Shown: positions 1 to 5,292, numbered from the stretch's first letter. The stretch: 5,292 nucleotides of DNA from JAUQQI01 sp040289115 (GCA_040289115.1 PSKS01000098.1:1-5292); one strand, 5' to 3'. Notes: generated by a model from the letters alone, not told the origin. Numbers and translations: made by a program.

Positions 1-44
1 TTTATCCAATCAGATAATGGAGAGTCTAATGTTATCGACTAGAT
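1..44. other. Short AT-rich stretch past the methyltransferase stop
   Basis: This is the sequence downstream of the methyltransferase stop codon at the window edge. I see no start with a ribosome-binding site and no stem followed by a T-run, on either strand. It is low in GC like the methyltransferase gene beside it. Confidence 0.4.
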
Positions 45-821
45 TTATCCATTATCTCCGGGTGATTTCAACGGCAATCGCAACCCATGTGGCTTCCTCA
101 CGCGCTCACCTACTGGTTTATAAACAACTACGAACAGGTCGTCACCGCGCATTTCAGTGCTATATCCGTTATCTTTCATAAACTTTACGATTGGATCGAA
201 GTTCCAAAAATGCCACACAAATTCAGCCGATATATGGACGACATTAAACCCTATGCTCTCAAAAATAGCGACAATCTCGGAAGGCGTATATTCTCGGAAA
301 TGCCATTCGTAAAACATCGGCGGGNNNNNNNNNNNNNNNNNNNNNNNNNNNNNNNNNNNNNNNNNNNNNNNNNNNNNNNNNNNNNNNNNNNNNNNNNNNN
401 NNNNNNNNNNNNNNNNNNNNNNNNNNNNNNNNNNNNNNNNNNNNNNNNNNNNNNNNNNNNNNNNNNNNNNNNACGGCCAGTCTGATATATGCTCAATTAC
501 CTCCAATGCTATTAATGCATCGACGCTTTCGCTATTTAACGGAAATGGTTCGAATCGCAGGTCATGGTTGGTAAATATAGGATTTGCATCAGGGAAATAA
601 GACCAAATAACTCTCGAAGCTAAATAGTTTGGACTACCAACTTCCACAACAACGCCCTTGTAAAGACCATAATCCCGTATCACCTGTATGGAGTAGGTGA
701 TTCGACGTGCATCAAAAAGGGGGTTCCACTCAGAAACTCCCAGCAACACCACCTTTCGGTCAAGAAGCGCTTTTATCGTTGAAACAACATACTCATACAC
801 AGACTGGTCGAGATTCATCAT
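45..821 (-). CDS. Class I SAM-dependent methyltransferase (Methyltransf_11-like), interrupted by an N run
   Basis: Probable S-adenosylmethionine-dependent methyltransferase of 258 residues, about 50 of them unread because of the N run. The frame continues on both sides of the gap, so the gap length is consistent with one intact gene. The SAM-binding strand is VVVEVGSPNY (57-66), with the usual acidic residue E60 and G62 but without the full GxGxG loop. DLRFEPFPLNSESVDAL (87-103) and ALEVIEHI (105-112) match the post-motif-I region and the LEVIEHL signature of Methyltransf_11 proteins. The C-terminal WHFREYTPSEIVAIFESIGF resembles the end of sugar- and lipid-type methyltransferases of this class. 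The start was set at the first ATG of an ATGATG pair, 9 nt after GGAGG; the same frame also opens upstream at TTG 842 and ATG 839, both ahead of that ribosome-binding site. It lies 77 nt after the glycosyltransferase fusion gene on the same strand, so a role in modifying the same glycan is plausible but unproven. Substrate unknown. GC is about 42%, well below the neighbouring gene. Confidence 0.75.
   Translation of the reverse strand: MMNLDQSVYEYVVSTIKALLDRKVVLLGVSEWNPLFDARRITYSIQVIRDYGLYKGVVVEVGSPNYLASRVIWSYFPDANPIFTNHDLRFEPFPLNSESVDALIALEVIEHISDWPXXXXXXXXXXXXXXXXXXXXXXXXXXXXXXXXXXXXXXXXXXXXXXXXXXPPMFYEWHFREYTPSEIVAIFESIGFNVVHISAEFVWHFWNFDPIVKFMKDNGYSTEMRGDDLFVVVYKPVGERVRKPHGLRLPLKSPGDNG
325..472. 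other. Assembly gap (148 N)
   Basis: A run of 148 undetermined bases inside the methyltransferase gene. It hides about 50 codons, just after the LEVIEHI motif, where this family normally has the segment containing LKPGG and the following beta strand. Coding is in the same frame on both sides, so the stated length is compatible with the true length modulo 3. The unread part could still hold an insertion, deletion or stop. Confidence 0.98.
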
Positions 822-830
822 GCTCACTGT

Positions 831-835
831 CCTCC
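831..835 (-). promoter_or_regulatory. Ribosome-binding site of the methyltransferase
   Basis: On the minus strand GGAGG lies 9 nt before ATGATG. This decides the start at 821 over TTG at 842 and ATG at 839, which lie upstream of the site and have no such sequence in front of them. Confidence 0.65.
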
Positions 836-898
836 ACATCAAAACTCATGATATGCAGCATTAAAAACAACGAGTAAAGGTGGTCTGCGGTCACCCGT

Positions 899-3800
899 TC
901 ATGTTGTTGCGGCGTCATATAATAGACTACGGAGCGTCCGAATGCGCGCTCCCCAGTTATTGCTGGCGATAAACTTGCTCACTAGCGCCACAGGAAATTC
1001 TAATTCGCGAGCTTTAGCAACGTAACAGACAAACTCTTTAGAATCTCTGACAATATATACTCCGGGAATACCCCTCAGGGGCGGGATATCTGGGGCCACC
1101 ACGGGTTTATGCATGGCCAGGTACTCGTAGACCTTGAGCGGGCTGGTCGCCCGGGTGATCTCGTTAACTTTCCAGGGGATAATCGCCACGTCCGAATATG
1201 CCAGGTAGGCCGGCAGGTCCCGCTGAGCCTTTAGACCCAAAAAATGCAGATTGGGGCGCGCCTCCGGACACTGGCCCCGGTAGTCGCCAATGACCACCAC
1301 GGCCGCCTCTGGGTAGGCATCGGCCAGGCGCAACAGCAAGTCCCAGTCGAACCATTCGCCCCAGAGCGCGCCCACGTAAATCATGCGCCAGGCGGCCTGG
1401 GGCAGGTCGGCCGGACGAGGATACCACCGGCCAGGGTCAAAAAGGCGGTCGTTGACGGCATTGGGCAGAAGGTGCACCTCCCGGCCACTCCATTCCCGCA
1501 GCCGCTCCGCCAAGACCGGCGCCGTAGCCGTCAACACGTCGCTTTTTTCGATGATGGCCCTTTCTACCTCGGGCGAATACCAATCCCCCCCAAGGGAGGT
1601 CGACCAGTCATCGATCAGGTCGTAAATCACCCGGCCGCCTGCAGCCCGGACGGCATCGATAACCGGCAGAAACTCGGCCACCGGAAACTCCACCAAGGCG
1701 GCCAGCCTTACGCTCTCAATGAGGCCTGGGTGCTCGGCAACAAACTTCCCCCAATCGAACTCCTGAATCCGGTAGGTTCTCAGGTTCGGGTGGGCAAATC
1801 TCAGACCCAGCTCCCTACTCTCATATTTGGGAAAGCGGGAGATAAAAACAACAAAATGCCCTTGGCGCAAAAGCTCCAGGGCAATCTGGGTGGCCCGAGC
1901 CCCGCCGCCGGTATCGTCGATGGGGACGCCCGACAGGACGAACCAGAGCCCCTTTATTATGCCCCAACGCCGCCGTTGGACCCGGTCCCGGCGCCGGCTC
2001 CCGGCTAGGAACCCCAGCACGGCGGCCGCTCGGAAGGCCAGCATCAGAGGATCCGGCCGAGCGCCCAACGCGGCTTTTGAAGCTCTGTACGCGGCGACCC
2101 AGACCGGTAGGAACAGAACCGGCCATAGCAAATTGGGGCCGCCCAATATTAGTCCTAGGGTCGCAGCCAGCCCTGTTAAACTTCCCAGGATACCAATTCC
2201 CACCAGCGCTAGGGCATAGCGCCAGTAGTACCTGCCGTGGACCCCGGATTCGCCGTCCCCAATGGACCAGAGGAACATCTTTTTTAGTGCGGCCCAGACC
2301 GTCGACGGTGCTTCCCATTGGACGATGGCTTCGGGGACAAAGGCCCATTTGCCGCCGAGCCGTTTAAGCTCTAGGCCAAAGTAGGTGTCTTCCCCGGTAA
2401 GCGTAAGCCACTCCGGATATCCGCCGACGGATTCCCACGCCTCTTTTGTAAACGCCACGGAGCGGCCCGCCGGAAGGAACGTTGCCGGGTGAATCTTCTG
2501 AAGCTCCGGCACCAGCCCCCGGTAACGGAGCGGTTGGCCCCCAGGGCCCACCGCCCGGTACCACCCACCTGACACCCTCACTTCCGGGTCATCTTCAAAG
2601 GGCGCTACCAGCTTCTCCAGCCAGTCGGCCTCGGGCCGGCACCCGAAGTCGATACAGGCAATCACATCCCCTTGGGCCTGCTGGATAGCAAGGTTTCTCT
2701 CCCTTGCGATGTTGGCCCCAGGTTCCTCAATCACCCGGAACGGCACCGGGCTTTTCGCGGCCAGTTCTTTCAAAATCTCCACCGTCCCGTCGGTCGACCC
2801 CCCGTCCACCACTACGATCTCATCGGGAAGGCGGGTCTGTCTGATAATCCCTTCCCACCACCAATAAATGCCGTGGGCTTCGTTCCTTACCGGGGCGATC
2901 AGGCTTACCCGGACCTTGCGCAGCCGCTTTACGTCCCGCAGCCGACGCCTGGGTTGATAGCCCGAAAAGAGGTCCGGGTTATCCGCGTAGAGGATAACGT
3001 GGGTATTATCTTCGGCCACGTATTCGTCCCGGAAAGGACCTCGCGGGTTCAGGATCCAAGCCGGTATCCGCCGGACCCGAGCCCATCCGGCGGCCAGAAA
3101 TCCCCGGAAGCCGTACCGGACCACGGCCCGGAACGGCTTGAAAGCCAATCGCAGGGCCCGCTCCCGCAGACTCCCAGTCGGGGCGACCTTGGGGCGCAGC
3201 CACCAGATAAACTGGACCAGGGCCCAGGCATCGCTTTTTAGGATCGTGTCAAGCTGCCGCCCCCTTGCCGCTACTTCCGCCCGCAGCTGCGCAATGGTCG
3301 CCTCTTTTGCCTGCACCTCAGCCTGCAGCCCGGCAATCGCCTGCTCCCGCTCCGCCAGCTCGCCCTCGAGCCGGTAGAGCCGCAGGCTCCGGACCAGCGC
3401 CAGCTCCCGAACGTAGGTTTCGACCTCGGCCGCCAAGTCGGCCTTGGCAGACCCCATCAGGGCCGCCACCCGCCGGGCATTTGCGGCCGCCGCCTCCCGC
3501 AGCTCCCGGGCAGCTGCCCTCACCCGGTCCCGAAGCTCGGCCCGGGCGGTCCAGGCCGCCTCCAGCAGCCCCAAAAGACTCCCGGCATCCAGGTCGGCAA
3601 GCCCCACGGCATATTCTTCCAGACCCAGCCGGCGTGCCGCCGCCCGCACCTTCGGGTCGTAGACTAGGCAAACCGCGGGCGTGCCGGCCACGGCCGCCAA
3701 CAACACGCTGTGCAGCCGCATCCCCACCACCAGCTCGCACCGGCCCAGCAGGCCGGCCACGTCCGTCGGGTCGTAACTGCCGGCCAGCAGCACAACCCGG

Positions 3801-4594
3801 TCCGGGCAACTCATCCGCGCTGCTACCTCCTCGGCCGCCACCCGGTCGTTCGTCAAGTGGCCGGGAATTTGCTGGAAGGGCACTAAGACGGCGGTAAGGT
3901 CGTGGGCCACGACAAACTCATCCAGGGCCGCCGCCGCGGCCGCCGCCCAGGCCTCCGGCTTAACCCCGACATCCCACTGCCGAAGGGCTACCCCAATGAG
4001 GGGCCGGCCGACCGGTATCCCCTCCCGGCGCAGGATCTGCTCGACCCTTTGGGCCGAGGCCGGTTCCAGGTCGAAGGCGGGGTCGGCGGCCACCGTAACC
4101 CGGTCGGCCCCGATTCCCAGCTCGGCCAAAACCGCGGCCGACTCGGGGTCACGGACGCTGGCGTAATCGGCCTGGAGGAAGCTGAGCCGGGTGAGCTGCC
4201 GGGCGGCCTCGCTCCGGAAGGGGCCGACTCCCACGGCCCAGATGGCCAGCGGCTTCCTCAGGAGGGTTGCCAGCAGGGGGAAGGTCGCATAGTAGCTCAC
4301 CCCGCCCGGGTTGCGGCTCAGGACACCTTCGGGGTCGAAGTCCCAGTAATCAAAGAAGATGCCGCCACCGCCTAGCACGACCAGGTCGGCGCCCCGGACG
4401 GCTTCCACCAGGGCGGGCAGGTCGTTCCAGAGAACCGGCTCAAGGCCGGGGGGCGGGGGGGCGAGGCCGCCGCAGGTTACCAGCAGGCGCAGGCCGGGGA
4501 AGGCCTCCCGCAGGCGGCGGACGATCCCAACGAGGATCGCCTCGTCGCCCAGGTTTCCGAACCCGTAATAGCCGGCGATAACTACCTGCTTCAC
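899..4594 (-). CDS. Multidomain envelope-glycan enzyme: CsaB-type pyruvyltransferase, coiled coil, GT2, GT4
   Basis: One 1231-residue frame with at least three enzyme modules. Residues 1-365 match polysaccharide pyruvyltransferases of the CsaB type: GYYGFGNLGDEAI (8-20), GGGGIFFD (75-82), VGVGPF (121-126), ADPAF (170-174), GMRLHSVLLAA (291-301, H295 the likely catalytic His) and VYDPKV (311-316). CsaB normally ends near here. Residues about 382-450 form a coiled coil, followed by a basic Trp-rich linker (450-515) of a kind seen in surface-polysaccharide glycosyltransferases. Residues 561-780 are a GT2 domain: VSLIAPVRNEA, EIVVVDGGSTDGT (592-604), DFG (649-651) in the DXD position, and GEDTYFGLELKRLG (734-747). 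Hydrophobic segments lie at about 794-818, 821-837 and 850-865. Residues 884-1231 are a GT4-type enzyme: SGVPIDDTGGGARATQIALE, LPNAVNDRLF (1043-1052) and SPLKVYEYLAMHKPVVA (1151-1167). Expected role: cytoplasmic assembly and pyruvylation of a cell-wall glycopolymer. Substrates are not visible. GTG start chosen because CsaB proteins begin just before GYYGFGN; there is no Shine-Dalgarno site. The C-terminal 58 codons are low in GC. Confidence 0.85.
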   Translation of the reverse strand: MKQVVIAGYYGFGNLGDEAILVGIVRRLREAFPGLRLLVTCGGLAPPPPGLEPVLWNDLPALVEAVRGADLVVLGGGGIFFDYWDFDPEGVLSRNPGGVSYYATFPLLATLLRKPLAIWAVGVGPFRSEAARQLTRLSFLQADYASVRDPESAAVLAELGIGADRVTVAADPAFDLEPASAQRVEQILRREGIPVGRPLIGVALRQWDVGVKPEAWAAAAAAALDEFVVAHDLTAVLVPFQQIPGHLTNDRVAAEEVAARMSCPDRVVLLAGSYDPTDVAGLLGRCELVVGMRLHSVLLAAVAGTPAVCLVYDPKVRAAARRLGLEEYAVGLADLDAGSLLGLLEAAWTARAELRDRVRAAARELREAAAANARRVAALMGSAKADLAAEVETYVRELALVRSLRLYRLEGELAEREQAIAGLQAEVQAKEATIAQLRAEVAARGRQLDTILKSDAWALVQFIWWLRPKVAPTGSLRERALRLAFKPFRAVVRYGFRGFLAAGWARVRRIPAWILNPRGPFRDEYVAEDNTHVILYADNPDLFSGYQPRRRLRDVKRLRKVRVSLIAPVRNEAHGIYWWWEGIIRQTRLPDEIVVVDGGSTDGTVEILKELAAKSPVPFRVIEEPGANIARERNLAIQQAQGDVIACIDFGCRPEADWLEKLVAPFEDDPEVRVSGGWYRAVGPGGQPLRYRGLVPELQKIHPATFLPAGRSVAFTKEAWESVGGYPEWLTLTGEDTYFGLELKRLGGKWAFVPEAIVQWEAPSTVWAALKKMFLWSIGDGESGVHGRYYWRYALALVGIGILGSLTGLAATLGLILGGPNLLWPVLFLPVWVAAYRASKAALGARPDPLMLAFRAAAVLGFLAGSRRRDRVQRRRWGIIKGLWFVLSGVPIDDTGGGARATQIALELLRQGHFVVFISRFPKYESRELGLRFAHPNLRTYRIQEFDWGKFVAEHPGLIESVRLAALVEFPVAEFLPVIDAVRAAGGRVIYDLIDDWSTSLGGDWYSPEVERAIIEKSDVLTATAPVLAERLREWSGREVHLLPNAVNDRLFDPGRWYPRPADLPQAAWRMIYVGALWGEWFDWDLLLRLADAYPEAAVVVIGDYRGQCPEARPNLHFLGLKAQRDLPAYLAYSDVAIIPWKVNEITRATSPLKVYEYLAMHKPVVAPDIPPLRGIPGVYIVRDSKEFVCYVAKARELEFPVALVSKFIASNNWGARIRTLRSLLYDAATT

Positions 4595-4605
4595 AACCGG
4601 ATGTT

Positions 4606-4611
4606 ATTATA
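4606..4611 (-). promoter_or_regulatory. -10 box for the minus-strand fusion gene
   Basis: TATAAT on the minus strand, all six bases matching the sigma-A consensus, in the context TGGTATATAAT. The position 17 bp upstream reads TGGCCG, so there is no good -35 box; an extended -10 (TGG before TATATA) may compensate. The box ends 11 nt before the GTG start. A normal start point would therefore leave only about 4-6 nt of 5' leader, which fits the absence of a ribosome-binding site. Confidence 0.5.
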
Positions 4612-4614
4612 TAC

Positions 4615-4677
4615 CACTTGACAGGAGGCGGCCAGACGGTTAAAATTGGGGCTGAAAACCCGACGGGAAGACAGCGG
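4615..4677. repeat. 63-bp direct repeat, copy 1
   Basis: First copy of a 63-bp sequence that recurs without a mismatch 66 bp downstream. It begins with CACTTGACAGGAGG and ends with GGGAAGACAGCGG. It contains a full sigma-A-type promoter plus about 25 nt of transcribed sequence. It begins 3 bp beyond the divergent TATAAT box, so that box was not duplicated. Confidence 0.95.
4618..4646 (+). promoter_or_regulatory. Promoter P1 (distal copy) for the exported-protein gene
   Basis: TTGACA (4618-4623, 6/6 consensus), a 17-bp spacer, then TAAAAT (4641-4646, 5/6). Hexamers and spacing are near-ideal for a housekeeping sigma-A promoter. Transcription would begin near 4652-4655, about 330 nt before the start codon of the plus-strand gene, and would read through the second promoter copy. 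Confidence 0.75.
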
Positions 4678-4680
4678 ACG

Positions 4681-4743
4681 CACTTGACAGGAGGCGGCCA
4701 GACGGTTAAAATTGGGGCTGAAAACCCGACGGGAAGACAGCGG
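4681..4743. repeat. 63-bp direct repeat, copy 2
   Basis: Second, identical copy of the 63-bp repeat. Only three bases (ACG, 4678-4680) separate it from copy 1, giving a 66-bp period. Perfect identity points to a recent tandem duplication or to upkeep by recombination. Confidence 0.95.
4684..4712 (+). promoter_or_regulatory. Promoter P2 (proximal copy) for the exported-protein gene
   Basis: Same elements as P1: TTGACA (4684-4689), 17-bp spacer, TAAAAT (4707-4712). The expected start point is near 4718-4721, leaving a 5' leader of about 260 nt. Confidence 0.75.
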
Positions 4744-4746
4744 GCA

Positions 4747-4768
4747 CCGGCCTGATGGCCCGGGCCGG
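4747..4768 (+). other. GC-rich stem-loop in the 5' leader
   Basis: CCGGCCTG (4747-4754) pairs with CGGGCCGG (4761-4768) over 8 bp with one G-U pair, around a 6-nt loop. It would lie close to the 5' end of the P2 transcript. No T-run follows, so it is not an intrinsic terminator. An mRNA-stabilising or structural role is possible. Confidence 0.4.
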
Positions 4769-4803
4769 CTCCAAACGGACCAGGGCGGCGGCCCATGTCG
4801 GCT

Positions 4804-4833
4804 TTGCTGGGACGGTCAGCCGCAGGGTAAAAT
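4804..4833 (+). promoter_or_regulatory. Weak third promoter candidate
   Basis: TTGCTG (4804-4809, three of six matches to TTGACA), an 18-bp spacer, and TAAAAT (4828-4833), the same -10 hexamer as P1 and P2. The poor -35 makes this much weaker than the two repeat-borne promoters. Confidence 0.2.
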
Positions 4834-4883
4834 GATGCAACTTGCCGGCCGGGGCTTTACATGTCAGGTCGCCGAAGGAGGTG

Positions 4884-4988
4884 ATGCCAAGCGAGGACTT
4901 TAGCTTACGACATGAAGGTCGACCGGTTTTTATTCCTGCAGCCCTCAGGGCAAACCCAACATCAGGTAAGGAGGTGAACTTTTGTTGA
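4884..4988 (+). CDS. Possible 34-codon leader peptide overlapping the next start
   Basis: An ATG at 4884 opens a 34-codon frame that begins MPSEDFSLRHEGRP and ends with TGA at 4986-4988, overlapping the first codons of the exported-protein gene. AAGGAGGTG (4875-4883) directly precedes it, but only 2 nt separate GGAGG from the ATG, closer than usual. If translated, ribosomes would finish beside the downstream ribosome-binding site and could couple the two genes. The peptide matches no family I know. The frame may be a chance opening next to a Shine-Dalgarno-like site. Confidence 0.25.
   Translation: MPSEDFSLRHEGRPVFIPAALRANPTSGKEVNFC
4968..4977 (+). promoter_or_regulatory. Near-perfect Shine-Dalgarno site for the TTG start
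   Basis: AAGGAGGTGA is complementary to the 16S rRNA 3' end over ten bases. GGAGG lies 7 nt before TTG at 4982 and 10 nt before the second TTG at 4985. It shows that this plus-strand frame is a real gene despite the non-ATG start. Confidence 0.85.
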
Positions 4989-5292
4989 AGTCAAAACTCA
5001 ATCGCTGGGTATCTGCCGTTTTGCTGGCCGCGCTGGTGGTGGGGCTGGTTCCCGCCGGCGTTGGCCGGGCAGCGGCTGGGGATCGTGTTCCTGGGTCCTC
5101 CACCACGGCTTCCGTGCCGCAGTTCAGTAACCACACTAAAATCTCGGTCAAGTGGACGGCCACGAATCCGTCCACGGGTCCAGCGGCGACGGTTGTTTGC
5201 TTTTGGGCCCGGAAGGCGACCACGCCTCCTTTGGCATGGAATAATGTGGGCTCCTTCACAGGCCCCGGCCCGAATGAGACGTTCTCTGGTAC
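4982..5292 (+). CDS. Exported, probably cell-surface protein (5' part; runs off the window)
   Basis: The first 103 codons of an open frame that continues past the window end. It begins TTG-TTG-AAG behind a near-perfect Shine-Dalgarno site; either TTG could be the start (MLKSKLNRW or MKSKLNRW). Residues 1-32 form a Sec-type signal peptide: a basic start (K3, K5, R8), a hydrophobic core VSAVLLAALVVGLVPAGV (10-27) and an AAA site suggesting cleavage near A32. The mature part opens with a Ser/Thr-rich stretch. ISVKWTATNPSTGPAATVV (54-72), followed by FWARK...LAWNNVGSF, has the spacing of an Ig- or fibronectin-type beta-sandwich strand pair. No SLH domain is visible, but those usually lie elsewhere in a long protein. 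Two tandem promoters and a long leader suggest high expression. The divergent gene encodes a CsaB-type enzyme, which in Firmicutes makes the wall ligand for SLH proteins, so an S-layer or surface-adhesin role is plausible. Function is inferred, not seen. Confidence 0.7.
   Translation, partial: MLKSKLNRWVSAVLLAALVVGLVPAGVGRAAAGDRVPGSSTTASVPQFSNHTKISVKWTATNPSTGPAATVVCFWARKATTPPLAWNNVGSFTGPGPNETFSG

Larger units (their letters stand above)
4744..4981 (+). other. Long 5' leader of the exported-protein gene
   Basis: About 240 nt between the second promoter repeat and the TTG start. It contains a GC-rich stem-loop (4747-4768), a weak third promoter candidate, a Shine-Dalgarno-like AAGGAGGTG at 4875-4883 followed by a short frame, a T-run (4927-4931), a small GCCC-TCA-GGGC hairpin (4941-4951) and the real ribosome-binding site. 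I recognise no known riboswitch. Long leaders are common on abundant surface-protein mRNAs, which is suggestive only. Confidence 0.5.

Noticed and set aside
822..898. Terminator or separate promoter between the fusion gene and the methyltransferase
   Set aside because: The only stem (GGTG/CACC) is 4 bp with no T-run. The best promoter match (TTTACT, 17 bp, CATATC) is poor, so the two genes are more simply read as one transcript.
3265..3897. 210-codon plus-strand frame and other long frames opposite the fusion gene
   Set aside because: Pro/Arg/Ala-rich translation without motifs, antisense to a well-supported high-GC gene; typical stop-poor shadow frames.
4615..4743. CRISPR array or insertion-sequence ends
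   Set aside because: Only two direct copies with a 3-bp separation, no spacers, no inverted termini and no transposase; a tandem duplication explains it.
4440..4796. 118-codon minus-strand frame containing a repeated peptide
   Set aside because: The peptide repeat is just the 63-bp DNA repeat read on the other strand. The frame overlaps the start of the fusion gene and has no coding signature.
4712..4903. 63-codon plus-strand frame in the leader
   Set aside because: No ribosome-binding site, it starts at the -10/start-point region of P2, and its composition is unlike a protein.
4946..4956. CAGGGCAAACC, resembling the 5' part of a c-di-GMP-I (GEMM) riboswitch
   Set aside because: The second conserved block (GGACGCAAAGCC) and the rest of the aptamer are absent, and only about 25 nt remain before the start codon.
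4945..5259. 104-codon minus-strand frame over the exported-protein gene
   Set aside because: The plus strand has a near-perfect Shine-Dalgarno site, a signal peptide and an open frame; the minus frame has none of these.

Overview
The window looks like part of a moderately high-GC Gram-positive (Firmicutes) genome, perhaps a Desulfotomaculum- or Moorella-like lineage. The reasons are a CsaB-type polysaccharide pyruvyltransferase, a strong AAGGAGGTGA Shine-Dalgarno site, GTG and TTG starts, and sigma-A-type promoter hexamers. The lineage is an inference from these features; no similarity search was possible. A 148-base run of N shows that this is a draft or scaffolded assembly.

Layout. Positions 1-44 hold no recognisable gene. 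On the minus strand, 821 down to 45 encodes a SAM-dependent methyltransferase interrupted by the N run (325-472). Upstream of it on the same strand, 4594 down to 899 is one uninterrupted 1231-codon frame. It joins an N-terminal CsaB-like pyruvyltransferase, a coiled coil, a basic linker, a family 2 glycosyltransferase with a membrane tail, and a family 4-type glycosyltransferase. Local GC falls from about 60% to about 45% near position 1075, inside the last domain of this protein, and stays low through the methyltransferase.

From about 4600 to 4981 lies a divergent intergenic region. It contains a TATAAT box for the minus-strand genes and a perfect 63-bp direct repeat (4615-4677 and 4681-4743). 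Each repeat copy carries TTGACA, a 17-bp spacer and TAAAAT, so the plus-strand promoter is duplicated in tandem. A long 5' leader follows, with a GC-rich stem-loop and a possible 34-codon leader frame. It ends at a near-perfect Shine-Dalgarno site and a TTG start at 4982. From there to the window edge runs the 5' part of a gene for an exported protein, with a signal peptide and the start of an Ig/fibronectin-like segment.

Working model. The minus-strand genes probably build and decorate a cell-envelope glycopolymer. In Firmicutes, CsaB-type pyruvylation of such polymers creates the ligand for SLH-domain surface proteins. The divergent exported protein, with its doubled promoter and long leader, looks like an abundant surface or S-layer-type protein. 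A link between the two is suggested only by position and family knowledge.
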